Source: Mytilus californianus (lineage: Eukaryota > Mollusca > Bivalvia > Mytilida > Mytilidae). Taken from it: DNA of 64,000 bases. The notes under the pieces were generated by a model. The model saw only the letters and a program-made list of their open reading frames with translations, did not search any database and was not told where the DNA came from. The translations under genes and the position numbers were made by a program. Positions 12,572 to 24,300 of this stretch are shown here, one piece after another. The stretch spans positions 23,193,732 to 23,257,731 of the forward strand of contig NW_026262668.1 of the NCBI RefSeq assembly GCF_021869535.1. Reading direction: 5' to 3'. Numbering within the stretch: the first letter of the stretch is position 1; each line of letters starts with the position of its first letter.

Positions 12572-12971
12572 TATTATATGCCAGCTTTAGCTGGCACTTA
12601 TGATAGAAGCATCGAATTGGAATAAAGAACGATAACTCTCTCTACATGAGCAATCTAAAAAAGTTTCGTCACTCTCGTTAAATCTCGTACGATTTTTTTT
12701 TTTAATTTTCGAAGTAGATCAAGTCAAGTTATTTAACTCTTAAAAATATTTGTTTTCTTTTTTTTTCATTATATTTATTAAACAAACATTGTATTCTTGC
12801 TTGGCTCCAAATATAAGGTCCATTCTTCAAATAATGAAAACGAAATTAGCATTGGAATATCCGTAAGGACAATTTCAGGACATTAGTTTAACCCTTATAT
12901 TTTTGATGGCTGCCAGATTCTCGTTTAATCGCGATCTTGAAAAAACGGGACAAAACGGAATAAATTTGATG
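12572..12971 (+). repeat. Duplicated unit, copy A, left part
   Basis: About 400 bp closely match 21330-21720, beginning ATGCCAGCTTTAGCTGGCAC. The copy is cut at 12972 by a TTAA-flanked transposon and resumes at 17560. Confidence 0.85.
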
Positions 12972-13265
12972 TTAAAGGGAAATCACACTATTGTTTATAC
13001 GCATCGCTCTCGGCGCCGCTATAGTGTCGTGACCGTATTATGACGTCGCCGTTTCGAGTCCGTCGTAAAGGTTGCTAATTTCTAAAATGGCGGCCCGCTC
13101 AAAGGGAAATGCAAATGACGTTTTGATTTAAGTGCAAAAAATGAAAATGCTACTCGAAACGGACAAAATGTATGGCAAAAAAATAGCCGAAAGTGGTATT
13201 GATATGGTCTTGAATTACCTTACGATTGGGTTTAATTCAAATGAGTTACTCTTTTTAAATAAAGA

Positions 13266-13266
<1 letters not shown>

Positions 13267-13296
<30 letters not shown>
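13267..13296. repeat. (ATT)n microsatellite
   Basis: Ten perfect ATT copies inside the Kolobok-like element. Confidence 0.9.
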
Positions 13297-13426
13297 GAGT
13301 TAGTATTTACATACAATACCATTTATACAATTATTTTTCTTAAAGGTTTATTAATTTCACCGAAAAATATTGTTAGATATGAGAAATATCAACATTTTTT
13401 GTTGATCTGGTCTTTATTATTTGTAG

Positions 13427-13860
13427 CGAAATCCGTCAGCTCAACTTTTTTTTTGTAGAAAAACTTTTTTTATTTACTGTAAAGTTTATATTTTCATATA
13501 TTAACAATTTTTTTTATCTCGCAGATTTCTTAGTTTCACGAAGAAAAAAAATATTTAAAAACAAAAGAGATATTTATAACACTTTTTATCGATTATTTCA
13601 GTATAATCAAAGCGTACATCGGCGAATGTGAAATCCGTCCGGTCAACTTTTTTTTTAGAAAAACATTTTGTTTTACTATGAAGTTTAAATTTTCATAAAA
13701 GATAACTATTAATCTCGCAGATTTCTTAGTTGTATGAAAAAATATTGTAAAACAAAAGAGATATTACTAGTAACAATTTTTGTCGATCAGTTCAATATTG
13801 TAAAGCGTACATCAGTGAGTGTGAAATCCGTCCGGTCAACTTTTTTTTGTTAGATTTTCA
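13427..13860. repeat. Tandem repeat, ~195-200-bp unit, 2.2 copies
   Basis: The phrase GAAATCCGTC(C/A)G(G/C)TCAAC recurs at about 13428, 13630 and 13822, with CTCGCAGATTTCTTAG in the middle of each unit. It is internal to the Kolobok-like element. Confidence 0.7.
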
Positions 13861-14120
13861 TAAAATATAGTCTAATAACAAAAAAGTTCTGACTATTTAT
13901 ATCGCATCCGTTCAATACGGGCAATTGTCCTGTCATTAGTGTAACCCAACTGTTGGCAGCGTATCGTCGCGATGCGGTATGTTGGAATATACTGGGAAAA
14001 ATAACAATATACCAGGAGTAACAGCATGTAAGCGTACAGCTTCCGGAATTTGTAGTTTTCTGTCCAACAGAGGGATGCAAATAAGAACAATGAGTTTCGA
14101 TGTTCCTTTGGTGTCAAACG

Positions 14121-14145
14121 CCTCTCTCTCTCTCTCTCTCTCTCT
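14121..14145. repeat. (CT)n microsatellite
   Basis: Twelve CT repeats followed by a T run. Overlapping reading frames in this area are the repeat translated. Confidence 0.9.
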
Positions 14146-15426
14146 GTTTCTTTTTTTTTTTGGGGAAGTGGGGTATGGGGGCACAAACACATGAACACGA
14201 GTGATTCGTAGAGTAATCATATTTGTTGAAATATCAAACGTTATTTAAGAATAACGCCAGTTAAACATCACTGTAAAAGAAGCATACAAAATTTTACATC
14301 GGTTGCTGGCTGTCGAAATCAAAGAAAATTTAGCACCGTATTATATAGTACATTATACGCAATCTTCCTTTAATGCTTTGTACAGGCTTACATAATTTGG
14401 GCACCAAAAAAAATCATATTTTGTAGTATTTCTTCATACTGTCAATTATAGCGAACTGTACGACCAGCAAGTTAAAAAAAATAAGGCCGCTAGACGTCAG
14501 AGCAATCTGGGAATATCAAACACTATGCCTAGTTATTTTTGTACTATTGATGACCGTACTGCCTACAACAACAACAAAAAATCCACACTGTATATTTGGC
14601 TTTACAAGACTCCAACAAGAGAAATATTTAACACATACACATGTATTTATGTAGAGTAACATGTCTTTCAGAGTGCTAATCTGTAACCATCACATTAAGG
14701 TCCGTCTTGTGAAAGAGTATTCATCTCATATAGAAAAAAAATTTGTGCTGATATTCATGTAATATTTGCCACTGAAAGTTTTGCAAAAATCAAGAAAAAA
14801 CGAACACAAAAACAAAACAAAAACTAGTAATTCAGATGTAGGTTCGTGTTCAGATCACTCAATGTGATCACTTGCATGTCAACAAACAGTGATATAGGGA
14901 GATTGTCAGATTCCGATCATGACTGTAAAGGACAGCCATTTGTTTAATACAAAGGTAGCTGATTTACTCTTGATACCTTGGTTCTTTAAAAAAAAAACGG
15001 CCAACATGATATAGCAGAGTGCTGAAAGTAGCACACACAATCAATCAGTTATTTTCAAATTACCTATCATTAATCAGTTTTGGCAAAAAAAGTATATAGG
15101 CTATACCATACTGAACATAAATGTGATAAAAGAATATACAACTCAAGAAAGAGAGGTGCACCAACAGAAAATAGAAACTGCAATCTTTCTTTTAATTTCA
15201 TCCGATCTCAGATCTCAAAATTTTAACTTTTACCAGAATTTATTCTATCTTACAGTATAACTCGGAAGTTTCTAAGTGGAACTCGAGCTTTAACTAGAAC
15301 TCTTACTCGAATAAACATTCGAACTAAAAATAAAACTGGAACTTTAACGCTATATTTAGCTGGAACTCGAACTCTTATTCTACATCAAAGGTTATCCACA
15401 CTCTTATTTGTCATCTGATAAAAAAA

Positions 15427-16120
15427 TTCGTAAGGGTTCCACGGAACCCAGTGTCTCGCCTACTTTTGCTGTTAATCGCAGGCTCAACAAAAATGAGGAA
15501 AAAAAATCAATAAAAATATTCCTCTCGATACTATCTTTTGATTATAAGAAGCTTCTGTCCAAGTTTGGTATAAATCTAGGATAGTTTATGGATCTAATAA
15601 ATGTTTTAAAAACTTTAACTGCATACTGTATGTAATGTTAACTGGAAGAAAAACTAAGTCCATTTATAAGTAAAATACGGATAAACAGGTACAAAATTTT
15701 GACAAAATTTCCTTCGAGATACAAGCTTTTGATCATAAACAAGCTTCTGTCCAAGTTTGGTACATATCCAGGATAGTTTAAGAAAGTTATTGAAATCTTA
15801 AAAACTTTAACCACAGAGTAAATGTATTGTTTCCTGGTAGAAAAACTAAGTCCATTTATAAGTCAAATATGGAAAAACAGGAATTTTATTTTTACAAAAT
15901 TTACTTCTGGATACTATCTTGTGATCATAAACAAGCTTCTGTCCAAGTTTGGTAGAAATCCAGGATAGTTTAAGAAAGTTATTAAAACTTCAAAAACTTT
16001 AATCACAGAGTGAATATTTGTGCACGCCGCCGCCGACGACGACGACGACGCCGACGACGCCGACGACGGAATGTAGGATCGCTATGTCTCGCTTTTTCGA
16101 CTTTAGTCGAAGGCTCGACA
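15427..16120 (+). mobile_element. Pearl-like element, family A, copy 1
   Basis: Starts with the hairpin GGGTTCCACGGAACCC (15434-15449) and block GTGTCTCGCC. It has three cores of 192 bp keyed by AAGCTTCTGTCCAAGTTTGG (15549, 15741, 15933) and a CGCCGACGACG tract (16024-16068). It ends with GTCTCGC and a 3' hairpin TTCGACTTTAGTCGAA (16096-16111). This layout matches published descriptions of bivalve pearl elements (tandem cores plus microsatellite); related layouts occur in non-autonomous Helentrons. No coding capacity. Confidence 0.75.
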
Positions 16121-16236
16121 AAAAAACTAGAGTTAGATAAAATATATCGACATGTCCACAGAAACACGGATAGATGTAGCAGAACAAGAACAAAAAACTA
16201 GATCCGTTTATTACAAATTAAAAGATTTTTTTAAAT

Positions 16237-16272
16237 ACATCAACTGGGAACATTATATGTTCCTGATTTCAA
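16237..16272. mobile_element. Palindromic micro-insertion, family epsilon (decayed TSD)
   Basis: 22 bp (16244-16265), CTGGGAACAT...ATGTTCCTG. Flanking 7-mers ACATCAA and ATTTCAA match at 5 of 7 positions, so the duplication is decayed or doubtful. The left end reads CTGGGAACA and the right end, inverted, CAGGAACA, the same asymmetry as the copy at 29207. Confidence 0.5.
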
Positions 16273-18056
16273 TATGGCGATGTGTATTTCATTGTCAATT
16301 AACTCTAAATTATCAGATGCATTGTATTTCTCATAACATACCAACGTTGAGCGATTAATCGAACGGTAATAAAATATACGTAATACATAAAGTTTTAATA
16401 CACAGGCGATGAACATTGAACATATTATGTACAATGAACATGAAACGATGTATGAAAAATGGGTGCGGGATGATAGAACTCAGAAAAAAATTTGGTTTCC
16501 ACAGTTCGAATAAATTATGAAGCGTTGTGTAATTACGGAACCAATTTTAAATTCCTACCGAAAATAGGTTTCTTTTAACGTGCTGAGTTTGTGGCATTTT
16601 TAACACGGCATTTCAGGTTTTATCTTCCCGGTGCGAATGGACAAGCTAGTGAAATTATGGTAACGAAATTATTCTGCCTGCAGTCTAAAAGGAACGTGTT
16701 ACTTTTCAGCCCGGATACCCTCAGTCTTCCGAGGTAGAAGATTCTTTATCTGGAAGCCGAAAACTATTTCTATAATACGGCATGAAGCAAACATTCGTTT
16801 TCCCCATACAACAAATGCAATTTAAAAAATGAGATGACTTTATTACTTTATAATAAACTGTTCAGTATTGTATCTATGTTTAACGATTCGATAGATTGAT
16901 AAAGATATCAATGAATAATCAAAATACCTTAAAAAATGTTCAAAAATGATATTATATTTTGTAGTGAAAAGGTTTAATTCAACCCAAGCGTTGCAAGAAA
17001 TGCTGTTATGCCAGCAACGTCGTTCTATAACGTTAAAAGGTTATAGTTCCCGCCAAAATTCAATAATAAAGATTATTTCCGTTTTAGCGGATTTAAAACA
17101 TCGGTGACCCCCCTTTTTTATTTATGCTTTTAAAATCTTCCCTGAAGCTGCAACTTATGCAGAAGTTTGAAGGGAAAAACATTAGTAGATTTTTTTTATT
17201 TCAAGAAAAATCTATTATAAATAGCAATTAAAAATGGCGGGAAATGTTCAAATGCCTTCAAAAATAAGGAAACCGAGACAAATAAATGTTCATTAGGTAC
17301 AAGTTACATTTGACTGTTTTTGTTATTCCAGTTAAACATGGTTTTTCAATAAGTTTGTCTTTTTTTAACAATTTAGAGCGGTATTTCTATATTTCGTTAT
17401 AACGCGATTCTTTAAGTTTTGATGACGTCATATCTCGAAAACAACATCGGTGACCCCAATTTTTTTTTCGCCTAAAATATCTTAATAAGTATGATCTGTC
17501 TACATGCAAAATTTCAATGAATTATTATTAGTAGTATAAATAGTGTGATTTCCCTTTAAATGTGACATGAATTCTTATTTGTTTACAAAAACAAGAATTT
17601 AGAAATTTTAGTAACTTGTGCAGTTTATTTCAATTTTATTGTACCACGGAAACAACCGAAGTTTGGACAACAACATCTTACGCCGTGTTTCGTCGTCTGC
17701 TTCATCTTTCCATTATCAGTGACAAATCTCCTAAATTACCACAGGTACTTCATTTAAAAGTCACAATATCATAATTAATGATAACATTTGAGTGTAAAAG
17801 TTCCGTCCAGCCATGGGAACACAGAAAAACCCTCTGCAGTGCAAGCAATAAATTTTGGGAGAAACGTAGCCGGACCTGGTGAAGGTAGTAAAATCTGCTA
17901 CAGAATTTCCCATATCAAGTTACAGTGATAATGAAGTTGGTTATACTGTGGAATGTGGTCACTGTTATTCCTAGCTAACAGACAAATGCAGGTGTAATTC
18001 AAAACTTAACAAAAGTTTTAAAAAAAATATATATATTCAAATTCACAATCTTCTAA

Positions 18057-18637
18057 TTTGGAGACTGTCACTGTACTTCCTTTGACAAACTCTCAACAAA
18101 TCTTGTCATTAATTATGACACATATCTACCTAAAACAGTCCCAGGAGATGGAGACTGTTTTTTTTTCACTCTCTAAGTTTAATCATAGTAAAAGGAGACT
18201 TGAGTCTGAGTGATACATTTAGGTATATATTGTATGCTCCCATATTGTCCGAAATTGGATTTTATGGGAATTACAATGGAGTTATGATAACCCATGATAA
18301 TACCATGACTTTTGATAGGTATAGAGCATGTAACTTGGAAGTATGTGGGCTACATACATCTTTTGAAATTCAAGCTGCAGACACATTATTTGGAGGCAAT
18401 ATAAATATTTGCCTCCAGCAGTCACCAGTATATTTTATGCGTCAGTTTAAACCTGATCAAAACATTTTCACTTTACCGAATACTTTTATCAGGTGCACAT
18501 TTCAACCTATTATAGCAATAAACAATTATGGCTATAACGTCACAGTACCCAAATTGCACCAAGTACCCAATTTTCACCCTATGTGTATGTATGTATTCAA
18601 CAAAAATAACTGCAGAAATCTTACAAGTTTTTTTTGA
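18057..18637 (+). pseudogene. OTU-type cysteine protease remnant (copy A)
   Basis: The upstream frame reads TYLPKTVPGDGDCFF and, after a T run (18158-18166), the +1-shifted frame reads HSLS and stays open for about 155 codons to a stop at 18635. PGDGDCFFHSLS is the nucleophile motif of OTU-family deubiquitinating proteases (catalytic Cys codon 18156-18158), and SFEIQAADTLFGGNI further on matches the conserved (W)xxxxEIQAAxxL segment of OTU domains. The run has 9 T where 7 would keep frame, so the gene is frameshifted or a homopolymer error is present. I see no clear catalytic His. OTU domains occur in host proteins and in some DNA transposons and viruses; the repeated context suggests a mobile origin. 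Family call moderately sure; function not claimed. Confidence 0.6.
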
Positions 18638-18831
18638 GACACAAATCGTTCACAGTGAGAATATACATGTATCAACAGATGAAGCATTCCTGGGAAAAAG
18701 TAAATCTACGAAAACATCAGTGTCGTCACCATGCGAAGTTATCTAATTATCATCTTTTAAAAATGTTAGCAACTTCACAACTACAAGTTAATTTTCATGA
18801 CCAAAAAAGTACAAACAAAACAGCAATAAAA

Positions 18832-20103
18832 TGCTTCGCCAAGCACAGCCTGATACAACCACAGATGTAGATTTAGCATATAAAAAACACCAAAAATTTT
18901 ATGTCAGTTGAAATCAAACATATTTTAATTTTGGACCCTTCAAACTTTAATATGGACTGATTTGAAAACAGGTATCAGGTGAGCCCAAACATTTCTATTC
19001 AGCAGCAGTCTCCAACTACATATCTCCTTAATTTTATATGATAGTCCCACAAAAATGTTGAAAATGTGTACATTTAATTTTTTTTCTAGATTCTCTCATG
19101 TCATGCATGTGAAAGCGGTACCTTTTTGGTCACTATTTATGTGTTGCGTCTTAATATGAATTGTAACACTTTATAGTGACTGACCAGGTCAAACAAATAC
19201 TTCTCAAGAAACATGCAGCAAAAGAAGACAACTTGGAACAGCACCAGCCACGCCAGACTATGTAGGAATAAAAACTCAAATCGGAATAGCATGGACGATA
19301 TGTTAGTGATATGTCCTTGTGAATAGTAAGGAAAGCTATCAATAATTCCGCAATTTTATCAGGTTTATCGTACATTTTCTGTTCAAATTTTCACACAATC
19401 AGTGAATCGTTCAAAAAGGCTAAACTAACGTTTTATTACCAGCTGATTACTGTGAAAGTTTCAAACAATGACAAGTGTTTCATTCATGAAATAACGTGTG
19501 CGTTTCTGTGAAAAAAATCATGTGCAATTTTGTGAATTAAAGGGAAAGAAGATCCTTTTGCGGTGCACTTGTGCATGTCAATTGCGAACTAACCCAGTAT
19601 ATTTTCATTATCATGACCAGTCCACTGATAATGACGTCAACATTATCAAGGACAAGGAGTATACACATCAAAGGAAAAATGCACAAATTACCGATAAAAT
19701 GAATTACACACACTGTTTCGTGTGTATCACCTCCCATATCAGTATTTGTTGCATTTATATATAAATGAGAAATAATCAATGTAAAAATGGTAAATTTTTG
19801 GAGAAAAAACCCAACAATTATGGAAAAAAAACAACCCAAAAATGTTGTTTTTGACCACTGACTCCTAAACTGTTGGTACCATAACCCCCAAAATCAATTC
19901 TAACATTCCTTTTGTGTATTGAACCTTCTGGTACAATTTCATACATTGTCATAGAGATCCATTTACTTAAACTAAAGTTATTGTCCGGAAACCAAATGTG
20001 TCTTCGGACAGCAACAGCGACATGATAGCATTACTCGAAAGCAAATGTTTGACATATTCCCCATTTCGATTCTCAATTTTATATTGCCGTCGTATAAAAA
20101 CTT
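18832..20103 (+). mobile_element. Pearl-like family D segment in copy A
   Basis: Head ATGCTTCGCCAAGCACAGCC, then GATACAACC; a single core at about 19860-20000 (AAAATCAATTCTAACATTCC, GTACAATTTCATACA, AGAGATCCAT). It then has GTGTCTTCGGACAGCAACAG and ends near GTCGTATAAAA. An open stretch in the middle (19498-19764, 88 codons) has no recognised domain. Confidence 0.5.
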
Positions 20104-22145
20104 GAAAAGTAAGCTAATAAAACAAATTATGCAAGAAATGACATAAAACCGACTCTGAATTAGTACATGAAATTGATGTAGAAACCCACAAAAAGAAGAT
20201 GATCAGGAATACATTTATACTGCTGAGCAGTGTTCTCCCCTCAAATTTTAAATAACATCCTAGAAAATAGATGAATCTTTAGATTATCAACTTAACAATC
20301 CTATTTATGGTTCCTTATATGCTTAGATGAAAATAAAAAACCTGATCAAAACATTATTCTAAGCAGGCTCACTGTAAATTCAAACTCTTCTTTTAACAAT
20401 CAGAATGATCCTCTTATATGAGATGCAGGAAACTGGGAATACAATATGAACAACCAGCTAATTTAGAAAGTAAAAATAATTCAACAAACAGAAAGCGTTG
20501 TTTGCAATACTAAATAAAAAAAAACGCTACAACTTTTAGATATTGATGAAAAAGATATTCCAAATCATCCACCTTTTCATGAAAATCAACAAAAAATTAA
20601 TTTAATAAAGTTATGGATTGTATAACTGTACAGTATTCATAGTTTTGAAATTAAACAAATGTCTTATTGTTTTAAATTTTATAAAATTTGCAAAGAAAGA
20701 AAAATGGATTTGAAAATGACAAGATAATGAATGTAAGCATTGTCATTTATAAATATCACCAATAAATTCATTTTCAGCAGAAACCAATAAGGGAGCAACC
20801 ATTTAGCTTCAAAGGGGGGTATGGTTTTTTGTTTGAGTCAGATTTTTTACACGTGAAGCACTTCAATGCTATCAATCAAAATTATTTAGTCAAAATATAA
20901 ACACTAGAAGGTATGGTTAAAATCTGGATTCAGAATATTTTTTTTTGTCCTCTGCTTGAACAGAGTATTTTTGTCATCAATTTTTAAAGAAAAATACTAG
21001 TCCAAATAATTATGACGTCCAGGAAGGCTATTTTAAATTTTTGCTTTGATGCTTCCTGCGACACACCAAAAAAAAATACCATACCTCTTACTGCCTTTTG
21101 AAGTTCAATGATCTTTCCCTAAACATTTTCCATCTAAACTTATTATTTTATTTTAGACAAAACCTATATGTAGGACATTCGTCCTGAACATGCATGACAT
21201 ATTTGCCACTGGGCGTTAAGCAAACCAACAATCAATCAATATGTAGGACATAGTTTTGGTAAGCTGGCATTCAAGGTAGCGCCTTCCTCATATTACTAAA
21301 GAAATCGGATACGGGTCACGGAAATAATATGCCAGCTTTAGCTGGCACTTATGGTAGAAGCATCGAATTGGAATAAAGAACGATAACTCTCTCTACATGA
21401 TCAATCTAAAAAGTTTCGTCACTCTCGTTAAATCTCGTACGATTTTTTAAAAATATATTTCGAAGTTGATCACGTCAAGTTATCTAACTCTTAAAAATTT
21501 GTTTTTCTTTTTTTTTCATTATATTTATTAAATAAATATTGTATTCTTGCTTGGCTACAAATATAAAGTCAATTCTTCAAATAATGAAAACGAAATTAGC
21601 ATTGGAATATCCGTCAGGACATTGTCAGGACATTAGTTTAACCCTTATATTTTTAATGGCTGCCAGATTCTCGTTTAATCGCGATCTTGAAAAAAGGGAC
21701 AAAACGGAATAGATTCGATGTTTAATACGACATGAATTTTTATTTGTTTACAAAAACAAGAATTAAGAAATTTTAGTAACTTGTGTAGTTTATTTAAATT
21801 TTATTGTGCCACGGAAATAACCGAAGTTTAGACAACAACATCTTACGCCATGAATCGGCATGACGTTCATCGTCTGCTTCATCTTTCCATTATCAGTGAC
21901 AAATTTCCTAAATAACCACAGGTACTTCATTTAAAAGTTACAATATCATAATTTAGGATAACATTTGTAGTGTAAAAGTTCCGTCCAGCCAAGGGAACAC
22001 AGAAAAACCCTCTGCAAGCAATAAATTTCGGGAGAAACGTAGCCGGAGGAAGTAAAATCCGGTGCACTGCCTCTGATTGACCATGACCATTATTATTCAT
22101 CTGCTACAGAATTTCCCATATCAAGGTACAGTGATAATGAAGTTG

Positions 22146-22189
22146 GTTATACCATGGAAGTATTATATTGACTACTTCCATGGTTATAC
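22146..22189. mobile_element. Palindromic micro-insertion, family alpha, with empty-site proof
   Basis: 30 bp (22153-22182) with arms CATGGAAGTA / TACTTCCATG lie between exact 7-bp repeats GTTATAC (22146-22152, 22183-22189). Copy A has one GTTATAC (17940-17946) with the same flanks and no insert. Confidence 0.9.
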
Positions 22190-22264
22190 TGTTGAATGTG
22201 ATTTCTGTAGCTCACAGACAAATGCAGGTGAAATTCAAAACTTAACAAAAGTTTTAAACAAAGA

Positions 22265-22825
22265 AAATATATTCAAATTCACTATCTGTAGACTGTACTT
22301 CCTTTGACAAACTCTCAACAAATCTTGTCATTAATTATGACACATATCTACCTTAAACAGTCCCAGGAGTTTAATCATAAATTAAAACAGCTGTAAAAGG
22401 AGACTTGAGTCTGAGTGATACATTTATAGGTACATATAAATTGTATGCACCCATATTGTCCAAAATAGGATTTTATGGGAAGATGGAGTTATAATAACCC
22501 ATGATAATACCATGACTTTTGATAGGTATAGAGCATGTTACTTGGAAGTATGTGGGCTACATCCTTTGAAATTCAAGCTGCCGGCACATTATTTGGATGC
22601 AATATAAATAATTGCCTCCCGCAGTCGCCTGTATATTTCATGCGTCAGTTTAAACCTGATCAAAATATTTTCCCTCTACTGAATACTTTTATCAGGTGCA
22701 CATTTCAACCTATTAAAGCAATAAACACTTATGGCTATAACGTCACAGTTCCCAAATTACACAGAGTACCCAATATGCACCTATTCAACAAAAATAACTG
22801 TGGAAATCTTACAAGTTTTCTTTGA
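22265..22825 (+). pseudogene. OTU-type protease remnant lacking the catalytic motif (copy B)
   Basis: Aligned with the copy A remnant. Exactly 30 bp spanning the catalytic segment (copy A 18148-18177) are missing at about 22369-22370, with a 2-bp AG at the deletion ends. A small insertion follows and stop codons break the 5' half. The 3' half (22535-22825) is open and reads WATSFEIQAAGTLFGCNI; the Trp fits the OTU consensus better than copy A does. Without the cysteine segment this copy cannot be an active protease. Confidence 0.6.
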
Positions 22826-23775
22826 GACTAAACAATTTGTATTGTTATGATTTGACATTATACATGTCTTTTAACATAGGTTAATATATTTAGATATACA
22901 CGAATCGCTCACAATGAGAATATATCAACAGATGAAGCATTCCCGGGAAAAAGTAAATCTACGAAAACGTCAGTGTCGTCACCATGCGAAGTTATCTAAT
23001 TATCATCTTTTGAAAATGTTAGCAACTTCACAACTACAAGTTAATTTTCATGACCAAAATAAAATAAAGTACTAACAAAAAAGCAATAAAATGCTTCGCC
23101 AAGCACAGCCTGATACAACCACAGATGTAGATTTAGCATATAAAAAACGCCAAAAATTTTATGTCAGTTGAAATCAAACATATTTTAATTTTGGACCCTT
23201 CAAACTTTAATATGGACTAATTTGAAAATGGGTATCATGTGAGCCCGAACATTTCTATTCAGCAGCAGTCTCCAAGTACATATCTCCTTAATTTTATATG
23301 ATAGTCCCACAAAAATGTTGAAAATGTGTACATTTAATTTTTTTTCTAGATTCTCTCATGTCATACATGTGAAAGCGGTACTTTTTTGGTCACTATTTAT
23401 GTGTTGCGTCTTAATATGAATTGTAACACTTTATAGTGACTGGTCAGGTCAAACAAATACTTCTCAAGAAACATGCAGAGAAGAAGACAACTTGGAACAG
23501 CACCAGCCATGCCAGACTATGTATGAATAAAAACTCAGATCGGAATAGCATGGACGATATGTTAGTTATATGTCCTAGTGAATAGTAAGGAAAGCTATCA
23601 ATTATTCTGCAGATAACGCAATTGTATCACTGTGGGTTATTGTACATTTTCTGTTCAAATTTTCACACAATCAGTGAATCGTTCAAAAAGGCTAAACTAA
23701 CTTTTTATTACCAGCTGATTACTGAAAGTTTCAAACAATGACAAGTGTTTCATTTATGAAATAACTTGTGCGTTT

Positions 23776-24300
23776 CTGCGAAAAAAGTCATGTGCAATTT
23801 TGTGAATTAAAGGGAAAGAAGATCCTTTTGCGATGCACTCGTGCATGTCAATTGCGAACTGACCCAATATATTTTCTTTATCATGACCAGTTCACTGATA
23901 CTGACGTTGACATTATCAAGAAGTACACATCAAAGAAAAATGCACAAATTACCGATAAAATAATTTACACACCCTGTTTCGTGTGTATCACCTGCCAAAT
24001 CAGTATTTGTTGCATTTATATATAAATGAGAAATAATCAATGTGCAATTTTGTGAATTAAAGGGAAAGAAGATCCTTTTGCGGTGCACTTGTGCATGTCA
24101 ATTGCGAACTAACCCAGTATATTTTCATTATCATGACCAGTCCACTGATAATGACGTCAACATTATCAAGGACAAGGAGTATACACATCAAAGGAAAAAT
24201 GCACAAATTACCGATAAAATGAATTACACACACTGTTTCGTGTGTATCACCTCCCATATCAGTATTTGTTGCATTTATATATAAATGAGAAATAATCAAT
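23776..24300 (+). repeat. Internal tandem duplication in copy B
   Basis: Two blocks, about 23790-24035 and 24041-24300, both start GTGCAATTTTGTGAATTAAA. The second encodes the same stretch as copy A (19520-19764), while the first is diverged, so the second block looks copied in from copy A or an allele of it. The junction shares AATGTG. Confidence 0.7.

Larger units (their letters stand above)
12972..17559. mobile_element. 4,580-bp Kolobok/T2-like transposon with TTAA TSD
   Basis: Element 12976-17555 is flanked by TTAA (12972-12975, 17556-17559). Terminal inverted repeats are AGGGAAATCACACTATT, perfect over 17 bp. The paralogous unit keeps the empty TTAA at 21722-21725, which proves the boundaries. 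TTAA targets fit piggyBac and Kolobok. The outer sequence TTAAAGGGA matches the TTAAAGGRR ends I recall for the Xenopus T2/Kolobok group, whereas piggyBac ends usually start CCC, so Kolobok is favoured. No transposase frame is visible. A GC-richer block with an AAAATGGCG context lies at 13010-13120, and the element carries a pearl-like insertion at 15427-16120. Confidence 0.8.
17560..21300 (+). repeat. Duplicated unit, copy A, right part
   Basis: Continues copy A after the transposon and aligns with 21726-25840. It contains the OTU-like remnant (18057-18637), a family D pearl-like segment (18832-20103) and a tail with CATTCGTCCTGAACATGCAT and (CAAT)n near 21180-21240, which looks like a retroelement 3' end. 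Copy A ends at CGCCTTCCTCATATTA, about 30 bp before copy B begins. Confidence 0.85.

Noticed and set aside
13893-14220. Overlapping frames on both strands
   Set aside because: Driven by the (CT)n run and a poly-T stretch; no domain.
16010-16201. Arginine-rich frame
   Set aside because: It is the CGCCGACGACG tract of the family A element translated.
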